Of a stretch of 64,000 nt of DNA, positions 1 through 9,144 are shown one piece after another. The notes under the pieces are model-generated. The model was not told where the DNA came from. It saw only the letters and a program-made list of their open reading frames with translations, and made no database searches. Position numbers and translations under genes: made by a program. How positions within the stretch are numbered: the first letter of the stretch is position 1; every line of letters begins with the position of its first letter. The stretch spans positions 1 to 64,000 of the forward strand of contig CAJUDO010000006.1 in NCBI GenBank assembly GCA_910585405.1, in the 5' to 3' direction. This DNA is from an uncultured Peptococcaceae bacterium. Lineage in GTDB: Bacteria > Bacillota > Peptococcia > Peptococcales > Peptococcaceae.

Positions 1-277
1 GAATCAATTATACCGGAATATTTTGTAAATTACAAGAATTTTCCTTCGACATTTTACACTTGCTGGGGGAACAGTAAAAATCACTTTTTCAGGTATACTG
101 GCAAAAAACTTGAAAACCGCGATGAATTGCAAGTTTATTTTATAATAGCAGGACGTGTTCTTGACAGAAATTCCACAATTTCCGTATATTTCAATATTCC
201 TTTCTCCACCAGTCAATGTTATAATGAAATTATCTTTAAGAAACAGGAAACTAAACCTTCGGGGAGGTAGGAAATTT

Positions 278-1063
278 ATGACACGAATCTTTTATAAAAA
301 TGGACTGGTTTTTTTGTTGAGCGCAGTCATATTATTTTGCACCGCCGGCATAGCTTTGGCTGACGATACCTATCATGTAACCGTATCGGAAAATGCCCGT
401 ATCGATATTCAAATCACCGACAGTCAGGGGCGCTCTGTAGCGCCGGGACAACCCATCGGCGAAATCAGCTACATTATTAAAAGTAAACCGGAAAACGCCA
501 AAGTAAGTACTTACACCGCAAATGATTCGGAACTGGAAAGTTCGGGCAAACTGACCATGGCATTTAGCTGTGATAAACCCGGTACCGTAGAAGTACAAAC
601 CTTTATCCGCCTGAAAGATGTTGCCCGTTACTATACAGGTACGCATACCATTCAGGTAAACGAAACAAAGAAAGAAGATAGCGTGATTGTCATTATGTCC
701 ATCGGTTCTAAGCAGTTCATCGTAAATAATGATGTGGTACAAACAGACGTAGCACCGCTCGTCAAAGAAGGACGCACCTATGTGCCCCTTCGTGTTCTGA
801 GCAATATGTTTGACGCTACATGCAACTATGACTCCACGACACAAACCATCACCATTACCAAAGGGGAGGACACTATCACGATGACGGTAGGTTCACCGAT
901 CTACACATTAAATGGAGCAACCCATACGATGGATGCAGCCAGCTATATTGCCGATGGCCGCACCATGGTACCCATCCGTTTTATTGCCAATGCTTTCGGC
1001 AGTGTGATAAAACCTACGTACAATCAATCCGGTGAGGTAGCGGATATCATGATTCAAATGTAA
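278..1063 (+). CDS. secreted stalk-domain (copper amine oxidase N-like) protein, short paralogue
   Basis: The 261-residue product starts at ATG 278, chosen because GGGGAGGTAGG lies just upstream and the start gives a clean signal peptide (residues 1-28, ending ALA before DD). Longer in-frame starts lack a ribosome site. The C-terminal half carries two stalk-type motifs, EGRTYVPLRVL near residue 165 and DGRTMVPIRFI near 226, the hallmark of copper-amine-oxidase-N-like domains found in Bacillota surface proteins. The region before it (SYIIKSKPENAKVS to YYTGTHTIQV) also matches the next gene, so this looks like a shortened copy of the C-terminal 240 residues of the downstream protein. It should be exported; its ligand is unknown. 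Confidence 0.8.
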   Translation: MTRIFYKNGLVFLLSAVILFCTAGIALADDTYHVTVSENARIDIQITDSQGRSVAPGQPIGEISYIIKSKPENAKVSTYTANDSELESSGKLTMAFSCDKPGTVEVQTFIRLKDVARYYTGTHTIQVNETKKEDSVIVIMSIGSKQFIVNNDVVQTDVAPLVKEGRTYVPLRVLSNMFDATCNYDSTTQTITITKGEDTITMTVGSPIYTLNGATHTMDAASYIADGRTMVPIRFIANAFGSVIKPTYNQSGEVADIMIQM

Positions 1064-1402
1064 AAATATACAACGTTATGCATAAACTTCATTTGCATAA
1101 TATTTCATAATCGTGCATGAAAATGATTTTTTCACTGCACGATTTTTTATTCCCTCTAGTGCCATCTCCCTTTTTATTACAATAAATCTTTCACAGAAAA
1201 ATAATTCCTTTTATCCTAAATAAAACTAAAAATACTTTATTTTATATAAATATCCATTAATACGGCTGCTTGTCCCAAAACTCATGAGTTTTGAATATCC
1301 TCCTGTGGTGGACTTTTTCCAGAAAAGGCGCATATTTGGATTCTTTTCCAATGTCCGGCGCGACAGAAAACCGACCGAGAAATATCCTAGGAGGGAAATA
1401 AA
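1064..1402. other. intergenic region: terminator plus long leader of surface-protein gene
   Basis: This gap holds an intrinsic terminator at its left end and a long untranslated leader before the next gene. The leader contains the palindrome AAACTCATGAGTTT and a CCTCCT segment near 1300 that could pair with the AGGAGGG ribosome site at 1389-1395. No known riboswitch consensus was recognised. Confidence 0.4.
1109..1148 (+). terminator. intrinsic terminator
   Basis: Perfect 9-bp stem AATCGTGCA (1109-1117) with TGCACGATT (1136-1144), 18-base loop, followed by TTTTA. It ends the first stalk-protein transcript. Confidence 0.7.
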
Positions 1403-4042
1403 TTGAAAAACAAAAAATTATTTGCAATCTTGACATTAGTGTGCTTCATGATGACATTAATGCCAGTTGCTGCTTTCGCTGCACCAGGGGATGCTACAGT
1501 GATTGATGGAAAAAATATTTCTACAAAAGTCGCTGGAACAGATTTGGAAGTAACATTGACTTATGAAAAAGCAGCTACAACAAGTACCGCTTACATTTAT
1601 GCGCATCAGTCTCCAGCTAGACAAGTAGCAACAGTTAATGTTCCAAAAGATTCCACATCTGCTACAGCAACTGTTGCAATGGCTGATTTAAACGTAGGTG
1701 ATATGATTGGTGCCATTATTGCATCTTCTACACCAGCCGCTGATTCTATTGCTGCTGTAGAAAAACAGACAAACGGACCAAAAGTTACATCTGCTCAGAA
1801 AGACCCGAACATTGACAATACTGCATCTTATGTAAGTACTGTAAAGTCTAATCCAACTGTTGATGTAAACGATGATGTCAAAATCACTTTTGATTTCCGC
1901 AACAGCGAAGATTATTCTCTGTCTGGGAAAGCGGCTGATGTATATGTTTGGGCAGTAGAAAAAGGTGATAATGTACCTACAACCGCATTAGTAGGTGCTA
2001 CCAGTACTGCTAGTAATTTAAAAAATGTAAAAGAGTTAAATGTTACTAATGGTAACGAATATGCTATTCAGTTCAGCCGTGCTGGTGAATACACAATTTA
2101 CGCTGCTTTGAAAATTGGTTTCACCGCTTCTGGTACCACTCAGGCAGAATTGATGAAAAACGCTACACCTATGTTGAAATCTGATAGTAGCTACAAGACA
2201 ATCAAAGTTGAAAACAACGCTACTTCTGATGCTAAAAACAAGGTAGAAGTTGTTACTCCAAGTGGTGACAATACTAAATATGCCGATGGTGCTACCATCC
2301 TGAACTTAACAGTTGACGCTGACAGCGTTGAAAAAACTGGTGTCAAACTGAAATTCTATGATCAGAATGACAAAGTGCTGACCGGCAAAGAAGTAAAAAT
2401 CGAAACAAACAGCTCTAACATCACTGTTAGCAAAGAAAAAGCAACAACAGACCGTTTTGGTACAATTTCTTTCGACGTAGCTGGTTACAGAGATGGCGAC
2501 TACAAAATTTATGTATCTATCGGTAGCTTTGAAGTAGTAATCAACGTAACTGTTGGTGCTACCTCTCCTGCATATATTAATGTTGTGAAAGAACCAGCTA
2601 ATCCATTAGCTGCAGGCGAATACAGCGCATTGGAAAATGAAGTGCGTTTCTCTATCACCGACATTAATGGTAACGCTTTAACTTATGAAGACATTCTGTC
2701 TGCTGTAAGTGCAAACAAATATTCTTTGCCAAAAGCATTCACATCTGATACAGATGCAAACGAAAACTATGTAGCTATTCTGTCTCAGCCAACTGCTTCC
2801 AAATTGGAAAACAGTGATGTGAAGTTGGTAGTAGACAACACTAAATCTTATTTAGATACCAATAATAGAACTGTACATCCATACATGACTTTAGACTTTG
2901 GCACCGCTGTAGTAGCAGAAGGTGACTATGAAGTAAAAGTTACTTTGGATAATGGTAAATATGTAACTGTTAAATTCACCATTAAAGAATTCCAGACACC
3001 TGTTGAAATTGAATTGGTATATGCTGCTCCATCCGTTGAATTAGGTGGTACAGCAGTAGTTGATAAACTGAACTACGTAGATGCTAACGGTGTTAGAAAA
3101 ACAGCACGTGGTAAAGTAGATATGGCTGCTACTGGCTATGCAATCAACAATTTTGTAACTGAAGGTAAAGAACAAGGTAAATTAACTGCAAAATCTGATG
3201 AAAAATATTTAGGTTCCAAGATTACTGTAACTGCTATTGACAGCCGTTACAACCTGACTAAATCTGTAGATTTAAAAGTTGTTGACGAAGCTGCTGCTTT
3301 AGCATTCAGCACCAAAACAGCTGAAGTAAACGTAAACAATAGAATCAATGTAACATTGGTAGATAGTGAAGGTAATAGAGTTGCATTTGGTAACAGAGAG
3401 AATGCTGCTAAGAGTGAAATCAACTATGTAGTATTAGATAAACCAGCTGATGCTAAAGTATCTGTATCTACATCTTCTGCTGATAACAACCTGTTAACAG
3501 CTGGTTCTTTCGTAATGAACCTGACTTCCAATAAAATTGGTAATGTAACTGTTCAGGCTGTTGCAAAAATCACTGAAGTTAACACAAGTGGTTCTACTAA
3601 CAACGTAACCAAATACTACACTGGTACCCAGATCTTCGCTGTGGGCACTGGTTCTGTAGGTGATGTTGTAGTTATGTCTATCGGTTCTCATGAAATCGTT
3701 GTAAACGACAAAAAAGCTACTATTGATTCTGCTCCAATGATTCAGAATGACCGCACCTTCGTACCATTCCGTGCATTGGCTGAAGCATTCGGCGCTGAAG
3801 TTGCTTACGACGAAGCTACACAGGCTGTAACTGCTAAATTGAACGGCGTAGAAGTTGTAATGACCATCGGTTCCGCAACCTACACTGTAAACGGCGCAGA
3901 AAAAACCATGGACGTTGCTCCATTCATCAATGGTTCCAGAACCATGGTTCCTGTAAGATTCGCTGCTGAAGCATTCGGTATTAAAGTTATCCCAACTTAT
4001 GACCAGAACGGCGCTACAGCTGATATTCTGTTCAATCTGTAA
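1403..4042 (+). CDS. large secreted surface protein with C-terminal stalk domain
   Basis: The 879-residue product begins at TTG 1403, seven bases after AGGAGGG; no better start is present. Residues 1-26 form a signal peptide (ending AAFA before APGD). The long middle is rich in Ser, Thr, Val and Asp and looks like a series of beta-sandwich domains. The C-terminal 120 residues hold two stalk motifs (NDRTFVPFRALAEAFG and GSRTMVPVRFAAEAFG), typical of copper-amine-oxidase-N-like domains. Codon choice is more AT-ended than in neighbours, as in abundantly made proteins. An S-layer-like or cell-surface structural role is inferred; no SLH motif was recognised. The last 240 residues are paralogous to the preceding gene. 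Confidence 0.8.
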   Translation: MKNKKLFAILTLVCFMMTLMPVAAFAAPGDATVIDGKNISTKVAGTDLEVTLTYEKAATTSTAYIYAHQSPARQVATVNVPKDSTSATATVAMADLNVGDMIGAIIASSTPAADSIAAVEKQTNGPKVTSAQKDPNIDNTASYVSTVKSNPTVDVNDDVKITFDFRNSEDYSLSGKAADVYVWAVEKGDNVPTTALVGATSTASNLKNVKELNVTNGNEYAIQFSRAGEYTIYAALKIGFTASGTTQAELMKNATPMLKSDSSYKTIKVENNATSDAKNKVEVVTPSGDNTKYADGATILNLTVDADSVEKTGVKLKFYDQNDKVLTGKEVKIETNSSNITVSKEKATTDRFGTISFDVAGYRDGDYKIYVSIGSFEVVINVTVGATSPAYINVVKEPANPLAAGEYSALENEVRFSITDINGNALTYEDILSAVSANKYSLPKAFTSDTDANENYVAILSQPTASKLENSDVKLVVDNTKSYLDTNNRTVHPYMTLDFGTAVVAEGDYEVKVTLDNGKYVTVKFTIKEFQTPVEIELVYAAPSVELGGTAVVDKLNYVDANGVRKTARGKVDMAATGYAINNFVTEGKEQGKLTAKSDEKYLGSKITVTAIDSRYNLTKSVDLKVVDEAAALAFSTKTAEVNVNNRINVTLVDSEGNRVAFGNRENAAKSEINYVVLDKPADAKVSVSTSSADNNLLTAGSFVMNLTSNKIGNVTVQAVAKITEVNTSGSTNNVTKYYTGTQIFAVGTGSVGDVVVMSIGSHEIVVNDKKATIDSAPMIQNDRTFVPFRALAEAFGAEVAYDEATQAVTAKLNGVEVVMTIGSATYTVNGAEKTMDVAPFINGSRTMVPVRFAAEAFGIKVIPTYDQNGATADILFNL

Positions 4043-4080
4043 TCTGTAAGATTATTTGAAATTGAATAAATGTGAATCGA

Positions 4081-4110
4081 CAGAGCTCCTCATTTGAGGG
4101 GCTCTGTTTT
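4081..4110 (+). terminator. intrinsic terminator
   Basis: Stem CAGAGCTCCT / AGGGGCTCTG (one G-U type pair) followed by TTTT, 38 bases after the surface-protein stop codon. Confidence 0.75.
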
Positions 4111-4297
4111 GCTGTTGTGAGGGTTATACAGTGATTCTAGTGGCTATTGCAAATGTTTCATAGTAACATTTTGCCTATTGTCTTTGTAAAAGAAAACCCA
4201 TTTTTCTCTTGCAAAGATGGCACAAAACAAGTATAGTGAAATAAAAGGAATTGCTATTCACATTTAAAATTTACATTATGAAAAAGGAGAGAACCGT

Positions 4298-4798
4298 ATG
4301 GATGTAGCTTCACTCAAAACAAAGGATTGGCGCAAAGAATATAGCGCATTTATCGGGGAAAGTAAAAAAGTCGATTATTACACAAAAAAATTTGAAGAGA
4401 TGAAGCGCAAACAGAGTAAAATCAGCTTCAATATTTGGGCATTGCTGTTCAACTTTTACTGGTGCTTTTACCGCAAAATGCTAGGCTGGGGATGTATCGG
4501 CATGGTGCTTAGCTTGGGTACACTTTATCTCAATTTTGCTTTTGGCTGGTCTACGGCTTCCATGATAGTTTCTTTGGGACTATCTCTGTTCTTTGGATTT
4601 TTCGGCAATTATTGTTATATGAATTATGTAGAACGCTCTATTGCCCGGGCTATAAATATGGACAGCGCTAAAAAAGAGAAATACTATAAAGAAAATGGCG
4701 GGGACGGCACAAAGATTCTTCTCTGTATGATTTTTGTATGGCTAGTGATGATGTTTGCGCTCACGGCATCCTTTGGCCTTCCAAATAATATGATATGA
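4298..4798 (+). CDS. small membrane protein, DUF2628-like
   Basis: A 166-residue protein with AAAGGAGAG eight bases before ATG 4298. The first 45 residues are charged and hydrophilic, followed by the aromatic-rich segment FNIWALLFNFYWCFYRKM, which resembles DUF2628-type proteins, then about three hydrophobic helices (residues 64-85, 87-106, 142-162). It stands alone between two terminators. The role is unknown; the family call rests on the WALLFxxxWxxYRKM-like segment and overall layout. Confidence 0.6.
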   Translation: MDVASLKTKDWRKEYSAFIGESKKVDYYTKKFEEMKRKQSKISFNIWALLFNFYWCFYRKMLGWGCIGMVLSLGTLYLNFAFGWSTASMIVSLGLSLFFGFFGNYCYMNYVERSIARAINMDSAKKEKYYKENGGDGTKILLCMIFVWLVMMFALTASFGLPNNMI

Positions 4799-4823
4799 AA
4801 TACCACAACTGAATAAACTAATC

Positions 4824-4869
4824 AAGCGATATACGGACTTAAATAGTAAGTTCCTATATCGCTTTTTCT
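4824..4869 (+). terminator. intrinsic terminator
   Basis: Ten-base arms AAGCGATATA (4824-4833) and TATATCGCTT (4855-4864) followed by a T-rich tract. Confidence 0.7.
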
Positions 4870-5085
4870 TTTTAAGAAGTTATTTCATAATAAAAACATT
4901 ATAGGGTAAATAAAATTTTGGCATTTCCCCAAAAGAAACATTTATGATATTCTTAGTTCAAGAAGGAATGGAATGTATTGGCCAATACGAATACTTCTGA
5001 TATTTTTTTATATGTTAAAGATGCTTTAAAAGGATGTTACCAAACTGTTCTAAATTATTTTCATAAGGAAAGAAGGAATGTTGTT

Positions 5086-5907
5086 ATGAAGATTATTGAT
5101 TTTCGCTTGAGACCACCGTTTAAAGATTTTTTAAATGAAGATATGCACTTATTCCGCGAGGATGACCCATTTGTTACACGTTTCTTTAAGCAAAATGGAT
5201 TTCCAATTCCAGAATCCCTCAAACAGCAGTCTATGGATTTATGCTTAAAAGAAATGGAAGAAGTAAATATCGAGTTGGCAGTATGTGGTGCCCGTCTAGG
5301 AGTATCGAACGATACATTAACTGAATTGGGCGAAAAGTATCCGCAATTTAAATGTGTAGCTACTTACGATGTTATGAACACAGAAGAGGGCTTAGACATT
5401 ATTGATAAATATATTGCAAACGGCCCATTGATTGGAATGGCTGTCGAAACACTCCTTTATGATATTACCTACGCTGATGACCGTATTTTCCCCATATATG
5501 AACGAATGCAGGAATTAGGGAAGTTCGTTACACTCACAACAGGGGCGGGCGGAAATACACTGGAATTAACAAAACCAGAGTATATTGATAAAGTAGCAAG
5601 AACTTTCCCCAACTTAAATATTATTATCAGCCATGCTGGCTGGCCTTGGGTAGAACAAGCCTGCTGGATCGCCGCCAGCAGACCGAATGTATATTTAATG
5701 CCTGATTTATATTTATGCAATGCACCTGGACATCAGAGTTTCTTGAGTGCTGTTAACTACCAGCTGCAAGACAAGGTGATTTATGGCTCTGCTTATCCAT
5801 ATAATAACATGGTTTACGCAGCTAAATTTGCTCTAAAATATGTTCGCCCAGAAGTACAGCAGAAATTTATGTACGACAATGCTGCCAGAATCTTAGGCTT
5901 AAAATAA
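5086..5907 (+). CDS. amidohydrolase family 2 (TIM-barrel) protein
   Basis: The preferred start is ATG 5086, preceded by AAGAAGGAATGTTGTT, giving 273 residues beginning MKIIDFRLRPPF. An in-frame TTG at 4978 with its own AAGAAGGAATGG would add 36 residues without family resemblance. The segment NLNIIISHAGWPWVEQA and the C-terminal DKVIYGSAYPY strand fit the amidohydrolase-2 fold (metal-dependent hydrolases and decarboxylases). The usual N-terminal HxH pair is not obvious: the start reads DFRLRPP. Metal dependence is therefore uncertain. It sits beside a LysR regulator and a DASS-like permease, which suggests uptake and breakdown of an organic acid; the substrate is unknown. Confidence 0.7.
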   Translation: MKIIDFRLRPPFKDFLNEDMHLFREDDPFVTRFFKQNGFPIPESLKQQSMDLCLKEMEEVNIELAVCGARLGVSNDTLTELGEKYPQFKCVATYDVMNTEEGLDIIDKYIANGPLIGMAVETLLYDITYADDRIFPIYERMQELGKFVTLTTGAGGNTLELTKPEYIDKVARTFPNLNIIISHAGWPWVEQACWIAASRPNVYLMPDLYLCNAPGHQSFLSAVNYQLQDKVIYGSAYPYNNMVYAAKFALKYVRPEVQQKFMYDNAARILGLK

Positions 5908-5923
5908 GCAATAAAAAGCTTGC

Positions 5924-5958
5924 AACAAGGAGCCTTACAAAATGCAAGGTTCCTTGTT
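5924..5958. terminator. bidirectional intrinsic terminator
   Basis: Arms AACAAGGA (5924-5931) and TCCTTGTT (5951-5958) enclose a second CCTT/AAGG pairing. Both flanks are A/T runs, so it can serve the amidohydrolase and the convergent LysR gene. Confidence 0.7.
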
Positions 5959-5968
5959 CAATAAAAAA

Positions 5969-6907
5969 TTATGCTGGATTCGGAGCATAGCTGTCTTTTA
6001 TTTCATCCAAAACAATTCTTTCAACACTAGTCAACCGATTTATCGGTTTATGTAGCAACCAGTGGGTTATTCTCTCATTTTCAAGAGCTTTTATTGGAAA
6101 ACCTTTTATACAATTTGCCTGTGTATATGGATGCATAGATATTAACGAAGCGGGCATAAGTGCAACCATATCACTATTTGCCACTAAAGATATAATTTGC
6201 TCAGCAGAACCAACCTTCACCATCTGTGCAAACTGAAAATATTTATTGTTCAATAAAATATCATAAGTACGATCAGCACTTGTAAATGTAACCAACGTAA
6301 GTTTTTCAAAAATTTCCTGTTCAATTATAGTATTCTGATGAAAATATGGGTTTTCCTTGCCCATAATCAATACAAGAGCATCCTGGTATAATGGTGTGAT
6401 CTCCCATGGAATTGTACAATTTTTTAATACTGTCTTTATGTATAGCTCTTGGGAGGCAGAGCTTGATAATATTCCAATTGCAAATTCATTTTTTCCAAGA
6501 CGAATTTGCTCCAATAATTGTGAAGATGAAAGTTCCTGAGAATTCACTTGTAAACGAGGATATTTTTTCCGCAACTGTAATTGAATCTTGGGGAGGAAAT
6601 ATGAGCAACAAATCCAAACGGCGGCAATATCTATTGTGCCAAAAACTTCAGTTTGAGTATCTGCACTTAATTTCCAATTATAGTAGATATCCAATATAAC
6701 AGGTATTTCGTCAATGATTTTCTGCCCATGTTCTGTAGGTATCACACCATAGCTATAACGTTGGAAAATTGGAAATCCCATTTCTGTCTCAATATTACTT
6801 AGAATAACCGATAACGCTGGCTGCGCCATATGTAATGAACTGGCAGCTTTTGTAATTGATTTACAATTTGCAATCTCAAGAATATATTCTAAATGTTCAA
6901 TTTTCAT
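5969..6907 (-). CDS. LysR-family transcriptional regulator
   Basis: A 312-residue protein with an N-terminal winged helix-turn-helix (residues 1-60; ITKAASSLHMAQPALSVILSNIE is the recognition region, followed by GFPIFQR) and a periplasmic-binding-like effector domain from about residue 90. Its length is normal for LysR proteins. It is transcribed divergently from the permease at 6993 across an 85-base AT-rich gap and converges on the amidohydrolase, so control of one or both is likely. The effector is unknown. Confidence 0.9.
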   Translation of the reverse strand: MKIEHLEYILEIANCKSITKAASSLHMAQPALSVILSNIETEMGFPIFQRYSYGVIPTEHGQKIIDEIPVILDIYYNWKLSADTQTEVFGTIDIAAVWICCSYFLPKIQLQLRKKYPRLQVNSQELSSSQLLEQIRLGKNEFAIGILSSSASQELYIKTVLKNCTIPWEITPLYQDALVLIMGKENPYFHQNTIIEQEIFEKLTLVTFTSADRTYDILLNNKYFQFAQMVKVGSAEQIISLVANSDMVALMPASLISMHPYTQANCIKGFPIKALENERITHWLLHKPINRLTSVERIVLDEIKDSYAPNPA

Positions 6908-6992
6908 TTATTCACCACTTCCTGAGAGTTATTGATATTTTTATTTATTATATAATTTTTTTAGGAGTCTGTAAAGAAGGGGGCAAATCCAG

Positions 6993-8400
6993 ATGACCGC
7001 AATTACAAATAAAAAAATCGATACAGGTAGTCTTATAAAATGGCTCATTATTTTAATCGTTTTTGCAGCAATCATGTTCGTTCCAGAAACAGAAACATTT
7101 ACTTTCGCAATGAAATGTTTTTTTCCACAACAGCAGTTTGCCTTTTGGTCATGGCATTTGAATTAATGCCTTTGGCCACACCAGCGGTAGCCATGCCATT
7201 GCTTTGGTCGATACCTGGTATCATCCCTGGGAGACATCTTTCTCTGGTTGGGCTAACAATATTTTTTGGCTGATGTGGGGCTCTTTCCTGTTGGGCGAAG
7301 CTGTAGACCAATGTGGCTTTATGCGTAGAATTGCTTTATGGTGTGTAAACAAATGTGGCGGCACTTATAATGGTATCGTGTGGGGTATGTTTTTTGCCGG
7401 CCTTGTCCTGAATATGTTAATGTCAGGAAGCGGTTCTGCAATTATTCTTATTTTAGCTTGCTCGCTGGTTAAAACATTGCAGTTAGAGCGCAAAGCTGCA
7501 AATATTTTAATTGTTGTGAGTTGTACTGTCGCAGTTGGTTTTATCTATGATTTGTGGTTTAGTCCACTTAGTTTAACTGTGTTCACTCAAGCCATCCAGG
7601 CTCATGTGCCAGATTATAGTTTCTATTGGTATGACATGATTTTGTGGAAACTGCCAAACTGGATTTTAGTTTTCGGTTTCATTATTGGAATGATGAAAGT
7701 TTTTAAAACAAAAAACATTGCGCTTCAAGGCGGAAAAGAATATTTCGAAGCAGAATTAGCTAAAATGGGTAAAATGAGTATTCCTGAGAAAAAAGCCGCT
7801 GTCATTTTGATTGCCTTAATCGCTTATGTATTGTCAACACCGTTAACTGGTTTAAACATAAACTATGGTTTCATTGTAGCCGCATTGGTTTGCTTTTTGC
7901 CAGGAATTTCACTCGCTGACGAACAAATCTTTAAACGTTTAAATTTTTCCTTGTTAATTTTTATTGCAAGCTGTTTAGGTATTGCTGGTGCAGCAACTTA
8001 TTGTGGCGCTACACAATTGATGGCGTCTGCATGTGCAAGTGTACTCGGCAATTTCGGCGCTATCGGCACAACATGGGCCACATTATTGATGGGTGTTATC
8101 GCAAATTTTGTTTTAACGCCAGTCGCTATGCAGCTGATCTTCCCTGATATTTTAGTGCAGACAGCGCTGAATATGGGAATCAATCCAATGCCTGTTCTAT
8201 ATGCTATGAACTTTTCCTGCGACATTTTGTTTTTACCCTATGAAGCTGGCATGTACCTAATGGTAATGGGCTTCGGTGTAATGAGTATGAAAGATTTTAT
8301 AAAGTGGATGGGTATGAAAGCAGTTGTATTCTCACTATTCTTTATGCTGGTCGTATTTCCATTATGGTATATCCTAGGACTTTATGCGCCATTACTTTAA
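6993..8400 (+). pseudogene. DASS/SLC13-like carboxylate permease disrupted by two -1 frameshifts
   Basis: The frame opens at ATG 6993 (AAGGGGG upstream) and reads MTAITNKKIDTGSL... as a normal first membrane helix. After the T7 run at 7118-7124 the family-like sequence (FFSTTAVCLLVMAFELMPL) continues in another frame. After CCCTGGG near 7225-7231 it moves to a third frame (WETSFSGWANNIFWLMWGSFLL) and stays open to 8400. Adding one base at each place restores one continuous protein of about 469 residues with roughly 11-12 membrane helices. The intact version would be an anion/carboxylate permease of the SLC13/DASS type. Either the gene is decayed or these are homopolymer read errors. The third-frame part alone (from TTG 7204) could encode a 398-residue fragment lacking the first helices. 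Confidence 0.7.
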
Positions 8401-8446
8401 TTGCACATTGATTCTATATTCAAATAAAATCATTTCAAAATACAAA

Positions 8447-8493
8447 AAGAAGGATATTCTATCTGTCTTTACGATAAGAATATCCTTCTTTTA
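8447..8493. terminator. strong bidirectional terminator
   Basis: Perfect 14-bp inverted repeat (8447-8460 with 8477-8490), A-run before and T-run after. It separates the permease from the convergent oxidoreductase gene. Confidence 0.85.
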
Positions 8494-8523
8494 TACTACG
8501 CAACACAAACTTTCAATACACTT

Positions 8524-9144
8524 TTACCGAATAAAATTGGTATTGATCTTTGCCTCTCTCTGTGGCAGTTCCAAGCCTGCTTCTTTTCCCGCTTGAATAG
8601 ACTTCATCAGCCAAGCCATGTTGAGCCCCAGCGTGCGCATGGTCTGCATTCCCTCGCTGTCCTGTTTCACTTCTTCTGGCGTGTTACCATGCACCATATT
8701 CCAATATTGAGAACCTACAATCGGCATATTGCTGATGGTGAAATATTTGTTGATTTGCTCAAAGGTCGCTGTAGCGCCGCCGCGACGGCAACTCATAACG
8801 GCTGCTGCTGGTTTGTAAGCAAACAGATTGCCCCGGCCATAAAAAGCCCTGTCCATAAAGGATGTCAGCATACCAGAAGCTGAAGCGAAATGCACCGGAG
8901 ACCCAAATACAAGGGCGTCGGCTTTTTCTGCCTTATCCAAAAATTCATTTACTGTATCTGCAATGACACAACGCCCTGTTTTCAAACAAGCGCCACAGCC
9001 CAAGCAACCGGAAATTGGCTTTGTGCCTACCTGAAAAATCTCTGTCTCAATGCCTTCCCGTTCCAATGCAGCAGCTACCTCACACAACGCAGTATAGGTG
9101 CAGCCCTTCGCATGAGGACTTCCATTAACCAATAGTGTTTTCAT
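8524..9144 (-). CDS. flavodoxin-fold NAD(P)H-dependent oxidoreductase
   Basis: The start is taken at ATG 9144 (product MKTLLVNGSPHAKGCT..., 206 residues) because AGGAAGGG lies upstream; a longer frame from 9189 adds only 15 unlike residues. The NGSPHAKGCT phosphate-binding loop, the GCLGCGACLKTGRC cysteine cluster (residues about 46-59) and GSPVHFASASGMLTSFMDRAF are typical of the FMN-reductase/iron-sulfur flavoprotein group. The start overlaps the stop of the upstream SulP gene by 20 bases, so the two are probably translationally coupled. The substrate is unknown. Confidence 0.85.
   Translation of the reverse strand: MKTLLVNGSPHAKGCTYTALCEVAAALEREGIETEIFQVGTKPISGCLGCGACLKTGRCVIADTVNEFLDKAEKADALVFGSPVHFASASGMLTSFMDRAFYGRGNLFAYKPAAAVMSCRRGGATATFEQINKYFTISNMPIVGSQYWNMVHGNTPEEVKQDSEGMQTMRTLGLNMAWLMKSIQAGKEAGLELPQREAKINTNFIR

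Noticed and set aside
7040..7273. Separate 77-residue gene at the start of the permease
   Set aside because: Its second half is the middle of the permease read in a shifted frame and its first half is an out-of-frame shadow.
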